A DNA stretch of 64,000 nucleotides, taken from positions 31,880 to 95,879 of the forward strand of contig CANJPT010000003.1 of assembly GCA_947476195.1 (NCBI GenBank), in the 5' to 3' direction. The position numbers were made by a program, and so were the translations under genes. The notes below the pieces were generated by a model. The model was not told the origin of the DNA. It worked only from the letters and a program-made list of their open reading frames with translations, and did not search any database. The DNA comes from Lewinellaceae bacterium. GTDB taxonomy: Bacteria; Bacteroidota; Bacteroidia; Chitinophagales; Saprospiraceae. This document shows positions 51,276 through 60,369 of the stretch, piece by piece; within the stretch, counting starts at the first letter, position 1, and each line of letters begins with the position of its first letter.

Positions 51276-53720
51276 ATGAAAGTATCGTTGAATTGGCTTC
51301 GAGATTTTCTCGACATACATATATCACCCGTTGAAATCGCCGACATACTGACATCGCTGGGCTTGGAAGTGGAAGGATGGGATACCGTGAAGCCTTCACC
51401 TGTCGACTTAGATAAAGTGCTGACAGGCAGGGTTTTGACTTGCGAACGCATCCCGGATACCGACCACCTTTCGGCCACCACAGTAGATGTTGGGGATGGG
51501 GTTCTGCGCTCTGTTGTCTGCGGTGCACCCAACGTTGCTGCAGGGCAAATGGTCTTTCTGGCTGTCCCCGGCGCAAACGTTTTCAGTAAAGATGGCAGTC
51601 TGTTCACGATCGGAGAACGAAAGGTCAAGGGAGTTCCTTCGCAGGGTATGATATGCGCCGAAGATGAACTTGGCCTGGGTCACGACCATGCAGGAATCAT
51701 TGTTTTGCCCTCAGATACACCGCTCGGCCGAAGTGCCGCAGATTATTTCCAGAAAGAAACAGATACAGTCATCGAAGTGGGCCTCACGCCTAATCGGGCA
51801 GATGCGACGAACCACCTCGGGGTGGCAAATGATTTGGCGGCCTACCTTCGGGTACATAAAAATGAAACCTTGTCAGTCCGCATGCCAATTGGCACGGCAC
51901 TGTTCAATCCTAAGGCTCCATTTCCGGTTTCGATTGAAAATACAGAAGCCTGTCCACGCTACACAGGAATCGTTATCCAAAATGTAAAAGTACAGGAAAG
52001 CCCGGAATGGCTTAAAAACCGATTGCTCGCAGTGGGCCAACGACCAATCAATAATGTAGTCGATGTGACCAACTTCGTCCGCATCGAACTTGGCCAACCG
52101 CTCCATGCTTTCGATCTCGAAAAAATACAAGGCGGCAATATTCTGGTCAAAACCCTGCCTGCAGGAACTGTTTTCAAAACCCTGGATGAAGTGGAACGAA
52201 AGCTTTTCGCGGAGGACCTGATGATCTGCGACGGCGATTCAAATCCCATGTGTATCGCCGGGGTGTTTGGTGGCGTAACGAGCGGAGTATCAGATAAAAC
52301 TACCGCAATATTTCTTGAAAGTGCGTTTTTTAACCCCAAATGGATTCGCCGTTCCATGCTGCGCCACAACCTCCGTACCGAGGCCGCTTGGTCTTTCGAA
52401 AAAGGAGTTGATCCAAACGGCACCGAACGAGCGCTTGAACGAGCCGTTGCATTGATCCAGGAATTAGCCGGAGGCGAAATCGCATCTGGTTTGGTGGATT
52501 ATTACCCAAATCCGGTTGCACCTGCCCGTATCGCTTGTGAATATGCCTTCATCAATGGGCTTATTGGCGAAGACCTCTCTAAAGAATGGATCAGAAAAAT
52601 TCTTTCGGCACTTGAAATTGGCATTGAAGGCGAAACAAATACGGGCTTTATAGCCGTTATTCCTACCAATAAACCAGAAGTAACCCGGCAGGCTGATGTC
52701 GTGGAAGAGATCCTGCGCGTACATGGGCTGGATGCCGTGCCGATCCCGAAGCAGATCAGAAGCAGCATTGAAATTCAGGCAAGGCCGAACCCTGATACGG
52801 TACGCAACCTGGCAGCTGATTTCCTTGCTTCCAATGGATTCAATGAGTGTATGTGTCTTTCGCTGTCTAACTCCGCCTATTACCTGGGAGATGCAGCGGC
52901 TTTGCCGCTTGAGAAAGAACAGATCGTATTCATTCACAATTCAGCCAATCAAGGGCTGGACTGTTTGCGCCCAAGTATGCTATTCAGCGGATTAGAAACG
53001 ATTCAGCGCAATCAAAACCGCCAACAGGCTGATCTGCGATTGTTTGAATTTGGAAAGGTGTACGCCCGTGCAGCAGAAAAGATGGAAGAGACTCACCGTC
53101 TGAGTATCTTTTTGACGGGCGCACATGCAGCAGAAAGCTGGCAACCTGCAGCGAAGAAATCGGTTGATTTTTTCACCCTAAAAACTTACGTGACGAATCT
53201 ATTGACACGCCTGGGCGTGAGCGGATTCCAAGAGACGACCTTGAATGATGCGCCCTTTCAATATGCATTGAGACTTCACCGTGGACCGCAGGAACTGGTT
53301 ACGCTTGGAGCTGTTGCGCCTTCATTTTTAAAAAAAATGGACCTCAAAAATCCTGTGTTTTTTGCCGATTTTAATTTTGAAAACGTGCTGAAAGCATCTG
53401 GAAGCAATAAAGTCCAGTTCGCAGAACTCAACAGATTCCCAACCGTTCGCAGGGACCTCGCGCTGGTCATTGACCAGTCGGTGGGCTTTGGTGATATTCG
53501 TCAATTGGCGGCTAAAACGGCCAAGAAAATGCTGAAGGAAATGAACCTGTTCGATGTATTCGAGGACGAAACCAAACTGGGTACGGGCAAAAAATCATAT
53601 GCCGTCAGTTTTGTTTTTGAAGACCTTGAAAAGACCTTACAGGATAAAGACATTGACGCACTGATGGGCCAGCTTATCGGAGCGTTTGAAGGGAAACTCG
53701 GAGCTCTGGTCCGAAAATAA
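51276..53720 (+). CDS. pheT: Phenylalanine-tRNA ligase beta subunit
   Basis: The 814-residue beta subunit of the (alpha-beta)2 PheRS that charges tRNA-Phe. It starts MKVSLNWLRDFLDI as usual. Domains in order: N-terminal B1, tRNA-binding OB/EMAP (about 42-150; VVCGAPNVAAGQ), B3/B4 editing domain (about 210-390), B5, the catalytic-like B6/B7, and the C-terminal FDX-ACB domain (about 715-814; RFPTVRRDLALVID). The sequence GAGGTA before the ATG is a fair Shine-Dalgarno, rare in this window. pheS is not nearby. rny follows 67 bases downstream; the zapA gene often found between them in related genomes is absent. Confidence 0.97.
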   Translation: MKVSLNWLRDFLDIHISPVEIADILTSLGLEVEGWDTVKPSPVDLDKVLTGRVLTCERIPDTDHLSATTVDVGDGVLRSVVCGAPNVAAGQMVFLAVPGANVFSKDGSLFTIGERKVKGVPSQGMICAEDELGLGHDHAGIIVLPSDTPLGRSAADYFQKETDTVIEVGLTPNRADATNHLGVANDLAAYLRVHKNETLSVRMPIGTALFNPKAPFPVSIENTEACPRYTGIVIQNVKVQESPEWLKNRLLAVGQRPINNVVDVTNFVRIELGQPLHAFDLEKIQGGNILVKTLPAGTVFKTLDEVERKLFAEDLMICDGDSNPMCIAGVFGGVTSGVSDKTTAIFLESAFFNPKWIRRSMLRHNLRTEAAWSFEKGVDPNGTERALERAVALIQELAGGEIASGLVDYYPNPVAPARIACEYAFINGLIGEDLSKEWIRKILSALEIGIEGETNTGFIAVIPTNKPEVTRQADVVEEILRVHGLDAVPIPKQIRSSIEIQARPNPDTVRNLAADFLASNGFNECMCLSLSNSAYYLGDAAALPLEKEQIVFIHNSANQGLDCLRPSMLFSGLETIQRNQNRQQADLRLFEFGKVYARAAEKMEETHRLSIFLTGAHAAESWQPAAKKSVDFFTLKTYVTNLLTRLGVSGFQETTLNDAPFQYALRLHRGPQELVTLGAVAPSFLKKMDLKNPVFFADFNFENVLKASGSNKVQFAELNRFPTVRRDLALVIDQSVGFGDIRQLAAKTAKKMLKEMNLFDVFEDETKLGTGKKSYAVSFVFEDLEKTLQDKDIDALMGQLIGAFEGKLGALVRK

Positions 53721-53787
53721 TTTTTGAATTTTTAATCCCAGAAATGGGTGAAAAATATTGCTAACTGAATTTCACAATTAAACAATC

Positions 53788-55467
53788 ATGGATATAACTG
53801 GTATCATCATAGGGTTGGTCATAGGGGGCGTTGCCGCATACCTTATCGCCAGCCTGGCCGCAAAAAAAGGCGGCAACAAAGCTGTCGAGGAAGCCAACGC
53901 ACAAGCTGACCTCATCATTCGGGAATCACGTCTTTCAGCCAAACGGGTAGAGGATGAGGCTGCTATGAAAGCACAGAAGATTGTTGGCACTGCCGAGGCT
54001 GACAACGAGCGTATCAAACAACAAAAAATTCAGGAAGCCAAAGAACGCTACGCTCAAATGCGTCTGGAAATAGAGGAAGAGAAGACCAAAAGACAATTGG
54101 AACTCAAAGACCTGGAGATGGATATCGCCTCCCAGCAAAAGGATTTGAAGATCGAGAATGACGCATTCGAAGCCCGACTTAAAGAACTGGAGAATAAAAA
54201 AGGAGAAATTGAAGTTCGCGAATCGGAAATAGTAACCCTACGCGAAAATCTGGACAAGCAACTCAAAATCGTCCAAAAGAAAAAAGAAGAACTAGACACC
54301 GCCAACGAAGAGCGCATCAAGGCTTTGGAAACCATCGCCAAACTCAGCCAGCAGGACGCCAAGGATCAACTTCTTGAACAAGTTCGTGCCAAGAGTGAGA
54401 GCGAAGCACAGACCATCGTACGGGATGCTGTTACACAGGCTAAGCTCAATGCCAGTAAAGAGGCCAAAAAGATCGTTATTCAGACGATCCAACGTATGGC
54501 CGCAGAGTTCACGATCGAGAATACGGTCTCGGTTTTCAACCTGGAGAACGACGAAATGAAAGGCCAGATTATTGGCCGAGAAGGTCGTAACATCCGTGCC
54601 CTTGAAGCAGCTACCGGAGTAGAGGTAATTGTAGACGATACCCCGGAGGCCATCGTGCTTTCCTCTTTTGACCCTGTGCGCCGCGAAATCGCCCGTCTGT
54701 CGCTCCAACGCCTCGTAGCAGATGGCCGGATCCACCCTCAGCGCATCGAGGAAGTGGTGGCTAAAGTAACCAAACAACTGGAAGAGCAGATCGTCGAGAT
54801 CGGCGAACGTACCGTGATCGAACTCGGTATTCATGGCCTGAATGCTGCCTTGGTTCGTATGGTGGGCCGGATGCGTTTCCGTTCTTCTTATGGCCAGAAT
54901 CTACTGAAGCACAGCATTGAGACCGCCGAGCTTTGCGCGATCATGGCCGCCGAACTAGGAATGAATCCGAAGCAGATCAAAATGGCCAAACGCGCCGGTC
55001 TGCTCCATGACATCGGTAAAGTGGCTGAAGAGGAGACTGAACTCAGCCACGCACTGGTAGGTATGAAATTGTGCGAGCAACATGGCGAGCACCCGGTCAT
55101 CGTAAATGCGGTAGGAGCTCACCACGATGAGATCGAGATGAATAATATTCTTTCGCCCATCATTCAGGCTTGTGATGCCATCTCCGGCGCGCGTCCTGGC
55201 GCACGGCGCGAGATCCTGGAAAACTACCTCAAGCGTATCGGTGAGCTCGAAGAAATCGCCCGCAGCTACGAGGGCGTTTCCAATGCCTTTGCCATGCAGG
55301 CAGGCCGCGAACTCCGCGTGATCGTGGAAGCTGATAAGGTGACGGATCAATATGCTGACGACCTGTCATTCCTTATTTCGCAGAAAATTCAGGATGAAAT
55401 GCAGTACCCTGGTCAGATCCGGGTTACGGTGATCCGGGAGAAGCGGGCGGTGGCGTTTGCGAGATAG
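53788..55467 (+). CDS. rny: Ribonuclease Y
   Basis: A membrane-anchored endoribonuclease that starts mRNA decay. The 559-residue protein has an N-terminal membrane helix ([20 protein letters not shown]), a long charged coiled coil (about 25-200), a KH domain ([20 protein letters not shown]) and an HD domain with the metal-binding HD in GLLHDIGK and HHDEIE. The distal C-terminal part is intact. It follows pheT and probably shares its transcript. An inverted repeat lies just after its stop. Confidence 0.96.
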   Translation: MDITGIIIGLVIGGVAAYLIASLAAKKGGNKAVEEANAQADLIIRESRLSAKRVEDEAAMKAQKIVGTAEADNERIKQQKIQEAKERYAQMRLEIEEEKTKRQLELKDLEMDIASQQKDLKIENDAFEARLKELENKKGEIEVRESEIVTLRENLDKQLKIVQKKKEELDTANEERIKALETIAKLSQQDAKDQLLEQVRAKSESEAQTIVRDAVTQAKLNASKEAKKIVIQTIQRMAAEFTIENTVSVFNLENDEMKGQIIGREGRNIRALEAATGVEVIVDDTPEAIVLSSFDPVRREIARLSLQRLVADGRIHPQRIEEVVAKVTKQLEEQIVEIGERTVIELGIHGLNAALVRMVGRMRFRSSYGQNLLKHSIETAELCAIMAAELGMNPKQIKMAKRAGLLHDIGKVAEEETELSHALVGMKLCEQHGEHPVIVNAVGAHHDEIEMNNILSPIIQACDAISGARPGARREILENYLKRIGELEEIARSYEGVSNAFAMQAGRELRVIVEADKVTDQYADDLSFLISQKIQDEMQYPGQIRVTVIREKRAVAFAR

Positions 55468-55482
55468 ATTTGTATCAAACAA

Positions 55483-55557
55483 ATGGGCCACGGATGACAC
55501 GGATTGGACACGGATTTTATGCTTATTTAGCTTAAATCCGTGTCATCCGTGGCCCAT
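55483..55557. repeat. Inverted repeat ATGGGCCACGGATGACACGG
   Basis: Perfect 22-base arms at 55483-55504 and 55536-55557 with a 31-base loop that contains another partial copy (GGACACGGAT). It follows rny and may slow read-through into the antisense toxin-antitoxin remnant. The ACGGATGACACGGAT word recurs in many bacterial genomes as an intergenic repeat. Confidence 0.8.
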
Positions 55558-55676
55558 CTTGACTCAAAGTCACCCGGTGAATAAACCCCGAACCCCTTTA
55601 TCGCAAACCACGGTATCTCGGATTGTCTTTTTGGTATATTAAGCGCTGGTTCTCCATCAAAAATCGCAAACCCCTA

Positions 55677-56132
55677 TTAAATAAGCGGCAACACAGTCAA
55701 CCAACTCTCGAATTTCGCAAAATCATTTTCGTTGTGGGTCAAAATGTTTTGAATCCCATTCGCTTGCAGAGTCGCAGCAATGTTGAAATCAAAAACATCT
55801 TTTCATGTAGTCCGCAATGGCAGAAGCGTTGCCCAATTTTGTAAAATCTGTGGGTCATCAAACAGCACTACAAAGTCGCGTTGGAAGCGGGCGATATTGC
55901 GCAATACGGCATCTGTACTACCCTTTAAATCCAATTTGTGGTAAACTGCATTACGAAGTGTAGCAGCAGCGTATTCACGGATGACTTGGCTACTGATTAT
56001 CATCTCATTGTTAAGAGAAGTAAGTTCGTTTATGCGAGCTAGTGCTTGTTCACCAAATATAGATGAGGGGTCATTGGCGTAAAAAAGAATATTCGTATCA
56101 ACGAAAACGCGGTCATCAGATACGGTTCTCAT
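55677..56132 (-). pseudogene. PIN-domain toxin with in-frame nonsense codon
   Basis: ATG 56132 overlaps the antitoxin end. The first part MRTVSDDRVFVDTNILFYAN contains the first catalytic Asp, and VIREYAAATLRN the second acidic residue. An in-frame TGA at 55803-55805 stops the product at 109 codons. The same frame continues with KDVFDFNIAATLQANGIQNI and THNENDFAKF, the remaining catalytic half, to TAA at 55677-55679. The TGA occupies the place of Gly in the GKxVxD motif, so a single GGA-to-TGA change explains it. Probably inactive. Confidence 0.85.
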
Positions 56133-56327
56133 ACAGTTCAGCGCGGTCAATGATGATGTTCACAGGAATGGGGATACGTTCCATATCTGCTAAAAGGGTC
56201 TTTTTAGGAGCATTTTTGCCGCTTTTTTTTGCTTCTTCAACAACGTTTCGATGAAAAGCCGAAGCTCCTCCAAAGATTGGAGGTCCAGATCCTGCACCTG
56301 ATGCGTAAGTTGTAAATTGAGAAACAT
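56116..56327 (-). pseudogene. Antitoxin with frameshift in an A8 tract
   Basis: From ATG 56327 the frame gives MFLNLQLTHQVQDLDLQSLE and so on to KKQKK, then leaves the expected sequence and stops after 45 codons. The rest of the antitoxin (KNAPKKTLLADMERIPIPVN ... AELYENRI) continues in another frame to TGA at 56116-56118, overlapping the toxin ATG by 17 bases. The shift falls in eight A residues (plus-strand T8, 56223-56230); nine would restore a protein of about 70 residues. It may be decayed or depend on slippage. Confidence 0.75.
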
Positions 56328-56386
56328 AGCACTACTTATTTAAGCTGCTGCAAATTTAATGATATTGACCGAAACCTCCAAAACCC

Positions 56387-59300
56387 TTAATCCACCAGAT
56401 CCACCTTCTTGCCCTTCCCTATTCCCAGTTTCTCCATCCCCCGGTCAAACATCCAGTATACCACCGGCACCACGATTAGCGATAAGAACATCGAAGAGTT
56501 CAAACCGCCGATGATGGCCCAGGCCAGGCCGTTTTTCCAGTCAGAACCGGAGCCCTGTGCGAAAGCAATGGGCATCAGACCGATCACCATCGCAATATTC
56601 GTCATCAAAACGGGCCGGAAACGCAGTTTTGTGGCTTGCAAAAGGGCCTCCTTAAGACCCACGCCTTGTTCTCGTAGTTGATTGGCAAAGTCAACTACCA
56701 GAATAGCGTTTTTACCCACCAGACCGATGAGCATAAGCATGCCGAGGCCTGTGAATACGGTGAGGTTCTCGCTCGCCAGGGCCAGGGCCAGGAAAGCTCC
56801 GATCACAGAAAGCGGGATGGATACCAACACGACCAATGGATAGATCCAGTTGTCGTATAACGCGACCATAATGAGATAAACGAATACCATGGAGGCCCAG
56901 AGCGCAAAGCCAAGCGTGCCGATGCCTTGCTGCTGGCGTTTGTAGTCGCCGCCATACTTGATCTGGGTACCAGGTGGCAAGTGTATCCCTTCGATACGTT
57001 TGATAATTTCACGGGTCACGGTGCCATTGGGTCGACCGATCACCTGAGAAGTGAGCATTAATGAGGGGCTTCGGTCGCGGCGTTCGAGGCGGGTGGGGGC
57101 TGTGCCCTGGCGCACATCGGCGAACTGTTTAAGATACACCGTACTGCCCAATGGGTTTACAAAAGAAAGGTTCTTGATGTCCTCTACGCTTCGACGGTCG
57201 AATGCGTCCAGCGCTATCCGGATCGGATACTCAAAATCGCCGTCGCGATATTTTGCGTCAGTATTGCCGCTAAAAGCAGTTTGCAACGTAAGGCCGACTT
57301 GTGCCATGGCAAGGCCACAATCGGCCATACGCTGACGGTTCACTTCCACCTTTACTTCAGGATTGCCCCCTTCTACCGTGGATGCAATTTCAACACAGCC
57401 TGGCACGAGGACCATTTCTGCTTTGACTTTTTCAGCAAGTACCAACAAACTGTCCAGACTCGGCCCATTGAGCTGAACCTCGATGGGCGAAAAGGAAAGA
57501 CCGAGAATATCAATCGGACTGGTTTTAATGCGGGCACCGGCGATGATCTCCTCCAGTTTTACTTTCGTTTTTCGGGCAAAAACAGGCGTGAGTTCCTTTC
57601 GAATTCCGCCATAAGGACTTAGAAAAACCTGGATTTCGGCAATATTTGGCGAACTCAGGCCAAAGGACTTATTGTTTGATCCTACTGTAGTGAATGTGCG
57701 TACTACTTCTGGCTGCGTGCGCAACCAGTCTTCGACGCGCTTCGTAATCGCATCCGTTTGGGTCAGGGAAGCATCTTGTGGCAATGCAATCTCCAACAAG
57801 AACTCTCCCCGTTCGCCCGCTTCCATGAAGGCATTTCCGATCAAACCAGAAGTGACCAGAAGGAACGAACTAAAGAATAGCCCCATGGCAGAGAGGAGTG
57901 TGATGACTTTGGTACGGCGGTTTTTCAAGGCCAGGGTCAACAAGCGCACAAATCCATCTGAAACCCATTCCAAAAATTGTTCAAACTTCAAAATGATACG
58001 TCCTGAGAAGTTCTTTCCCTCAAAATGATGGAGTTTTCCAAATCTCGAGGTGAGCCAGGGTACGAGGGTGAACGACACCAGCAGCGACATTAAGGTGGAG
58101 GTCAAAACCGTCATGCAAAACTGTCGCAACAGATTGGGCACCAGGCCTGCGGTAAACACAATGGGCAAGAATATGACCACATCCACAAGCGTAATACTCA
58201 GGGCTGTAAAGCCGATCTCCATCCTGCCGTCGTAACTAGCTTGTACCTTGTTTTTGCCCATCTCGAAATGCCGGTAGATGTTCTCAATCACCACAATAGC
58301 ATCGTCCACAAGGATGCCAATGGCGAGCGAAAGTCCAAGCAACGACATTAGATTAAGCGAGTATCCCAATAAATTCATCATCACAAACGTGCTGACGATG
58401 GAGGTAGGGATAGAGATCAATACAATGGCGGCATTGCGCAGGCTGTGTAAAAAAAGCAGCATGACCAGTCCTACCAAAAGCACGGCTATGAGCAGATCTT
58501 CAATAACGGCATTGGTAGCTTTTTTGGTGAACGTGCTGCTGTTGGCTACCACTTCAAAGCGCATACCCTCAGCAGCATATACACCTTGTAGCATAGCGAT
58601 CTTTTCCAGTACAAGTTTCGACATTTCCACTGCGTTGGCATCGCCTTGTTTGCGAATACTGATGCCTACGGAGGGTTGTCCATCTGTCCGGCAAATGATT
58701 TCAGCATCTCGGGTGCCATCCTGGATTTCAGCAATGTCTTTTAAAAAAATGGATGAACCAAAACGACTTTTACCAACCACGAGGTTGCGTATGTCATCGA
58801 TGCCCAGGAATTTACCGGCGAGACGAATCCGCAGTTGGCCTTGCTCTCCGGTTACTTTTCCGGTTGGAAAATCAAGGTTGGCAGTCTGCACGGCCTGAGA
58901 TACCTGAATCAGCGACAGGCCATATTGTTCAAGTCGGGCGGAGGAAATATTGATTTTGATTTCGCGCTCCTCGCCGCCGAGGATGCTCACCTGAGCCACG
59001 CCTTTTACCTGCGATATTTCCGGAACAACCCTGTTTTTAATAACATCATAAAAAGCTGCGCCGGTGAGATTGCCGGCTACACCAATCTTTAAAACAGGCA
59101 GCTCATCGAGCGCGAACTTATTGATGACAGGGGTACGAACCTCCTTGGGCAAAGATGCCTGTAGCTGGTTGATCTTCCGTTGCAACTCCTGCACGGCCTT
59201 GTCCAGATCCACCGTTTGTTCAAATTCCACAGCAACAAACGAGGAGCTTTCCTGGGAGCCGATCTGCACCTGATCAATGCCCTCCAGAGAAGAAATAGCA

Positions 59301-59506
59301 TCCTCTATTGGTTTACTCACAGCATTTTCCACCTCCGAAGGCGATGCGCCAGGATAAATGGTAATGATGGTAACTACCGGTGCGCTGAATTTAGGTACCA
59401 ATTCTATGGGCAAGCGCATATAACTGGCAATGCCCATGAAAGCCAACACGGCGAAAGCCACGATGACAAGGGATGGGCGACGGATGGAAAGTGCGGTAAT
59501 ATTCAC
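56387..59506 (-). CDS. RND efflux transporter permease (AcrB/HAE1 type)
   Basis: A 1039-residue proton-driven inner-membrane pump of about 12 helices with two large periplasmic loops. The proton-relay Asp pair appears in GILVDDAIVVIENIYRH (helix 4) and the Lys in IGLVGKNAILVVDFANQL (helix 10). The start is GTG at 59506 (NITALSIRRPSLVIVAFAVL), the conserved family start. The membrane fusion protein and outer-membrane channel genes that usually accompany it are not adjacent, so it stands alone. Substrates unknown (drugs, detergents or lipids). Confidence 0.94.
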   Translation of the reverse strand: MNITALSIRRPSLVIVAFAVLAFMGIASYMRLPIELVPKFSAPVVTIITIYPGASPSEVENAVSKPIEDAISSLEGIDQVQIGSQESSSFVAVEFEQTVDLDKAVQELQRKINQLQASLPKEVRTPVINKFALDELPVLKIGVAGNLTGAAFYDVIKNRVVPEISQVKGVAQVSILGGEEREIKINISSARLEQYGLSLIQVSQAVQTANLDFPTGKVTGEQGQLRIRLAGKFLGIDDIRNLVVGKSRFGSSIFLKDIAEIQDGTRDAEIICRTDGQPSVGISIRKQGDANAVEMSKLVLEKIAMLQGVYAAEGMRFEVVANSSTFTKKATNAVIEDLLIAVLLVGLVMLLFLHSLRNAAIVLISIPTSIVSTFVMMNLLGYSLNLMSLLGLSLAIGILVDDAIVVIENIYRHFEMGKNKVQASYDGRMEIGFTALSITLVDVVIFLPIVFTAGLVPNLLRQFCMTVLTSTLMSLLVSFTLVPWLTSRFGKLHHFEGKNFSGRIILKFEQFLEWVSDGFVRLLTLALKNRRTKVITLLSAMGLFFSSFLLVTSGLIGNAFMEAGERGEFLLEIALPQDASLTQTDAITKRVEDWLRTQPEVVRTFTTVGSNNKSFGLSSPNIAEIQVFLSPYGGIRKELTPVFARKTKVKLEEIIAGARIKTSPIDILGLSFSPIEVQLNGPSLDSLLVLAEKVKAEMVLVPGCVEIASTVEGGNPEVKVEVNRQRMADCGLAMAQVGLTLQTAFSGNTDAKYRDGDFEYPIRIALDAFDRRSVEDIKNLSFVNPLGSTVYLKQFADVRQGTAPTRLERRDRSPSLMLTSQVIGRPNGTVTREIIKRIEGIHLPPGTQIKYGGDYKRQQQGIGTLGFALWASMVFVYLIMVALYDNWIYPLVVLVSIPLSVIGAFLALALASENLTVFTGLGMLMLIGLVGKNAILVVDFANQLREQGVGLKEALLQATKLRFRPVLMTNIAMVIGLMPIAFAQGSGSDWKNGLAWAIIGGLNSSMFLSLIVVPVVYWMFDRGMEKLGIGKGKKVDLVD

Positions 59507-59510
59507 AGTG

Positions 59511-59518
59511 CAAAGGTA
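59511..59518 (-). promoter_or_regulatory. -7 box TACCTTTG 4 bases from the RND gene start
   Basis: Exact TAnnTTTG match on the minus strand, followed by CACT and the GTG start codon. If transcription starts at the usual distance, the mRNA would be leaderless. No -33 match at the expected spacing. Confidence 0.45.
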
Positions 59519-59539
59519 GCAGGGCGTGCAAACTTACCA

Positions 59540-60058
59540 CTACTCTAAATCATACTCCCCTAATATCAGCCCATCTTTTTCACTCAATTCAAGCAGAATC
59601 TGCTTTTCTCCAAAAGCAAATAGCAGTGCATCGTTATGATAAAGCCCTTTTTCATGGCGCGAGAGTCGAATTTCCTCCAAGGTAAGGCCCACAACGTCCC
59701 GCCAAAGTGGCTGAATATTGGCTATAATTCGTTGGATAAGTGCTTCACTGTGGAGCGCTTGAAGCTTTAAAGCTGTTTCTACCAAGGATTCGGGGGTAAT
59801 CAGCCTAATGGAATCCGTATCCTCACCGCTCGAAAGGAGAAGTGTTTCACCGTTTTCAAACTGCAATTCAAGCGCATAGAGAAACGACGATCTAGCACTG
59901 GTGCGCCATAGATAATAGTTTGCAGTTTCAAGTCTCTGCCCTTCGCAGATTTGAAAAGCCTCTACTTCGGATTGTCTAAAACAATCGGCAGGGGTGGGAT
60001 CTTGAGCGTTGGGAGTTCCTTCCATATTTAGATAGCCTGATTTTACGGGCACAAACAT
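59540..60058 (-). CDS. Hypothetical cytoplasmic protein
   Basis: 172 residues, no signal or membrane segment. It shows alternating strands and helices (ALELQFENGETLLLSSGEDT, LIQRIIANIQPLWRDVVGLT, GEKQILLELSEKDGLILGEY), reminiscent of small beta-barrel plus helix proteins, but no family is recognised. ATG 60025 is an alternative start, losing 11 residues. It precedes the RND pump gene by 33 bases, but a promoter box between them suggests separate transcription. Confidence 0.7.
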   Translation of the reverse strand: MFVPVKSGYLNMEGTPNAQDPTPADCFRQSEVEAFQICEGQRLETANYYLWRTSARSSFLYALELQFENGETLLLSSGEDTDSIRLITPESLVETALKLQALHSEALIQRIIANIQPLWRDVVGLTLEEIRLSRHEKGLYHNDALLFAFGEKQILLELSEKDGLILGEYDLE

Positions 60059-60109
60059 CGGGAAGTTTTGTGGCCCGGCGGTGTACCTTTCGGGCTTTGA
60101 ATATTTTTA

Positions 60110-60261
60110 GACAGGATAAACAGGATAGACAGGATATGTCGGCTTCGCCGACTCCGTAGCCTAGATGATTTTTGCAGATAATTCTTAACCGGCATATTAA
60201 ATCAGGGGTCGAAGCAAGTCGGCGAAGCCGACTCCATCCTGTTTATCCTGTAAATCCTGTC
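60110..60261. repeat. ACAGGATAAACAGGAT inverted repeat with inner hairpins
   Basis: Perfect 16-base arms at 60111-60126 and 60236-60251, with extra CAGGAT copies next to each. Inside are two short copies of GTCGGCTTCGCCGAC, each a self-complementary hairpin (60138-60152 and its inverse at 60218-60232). The 311-base gap between two divergent genes holds no gene. The ACAGGATTTACAGGAT type of repeat is common in diverse bacteria. Confidence 0.75.
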
Positions 60262-60369
60262 AAAAAATATATCGCATAGAGTACAAGAAAAGATGTGTAC
60301 ATACCATAGGTTTTAATTTTACTTATTGCCCATTAACCTAAATGACAAAAAATTGTTTGCACTACTGCT

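Noticed and set aside
58278..58898. 206-codon plus-strand frame
   Set aside because: Antisense to the RND transporter gene; Ser/Thr-rich shadow translation.
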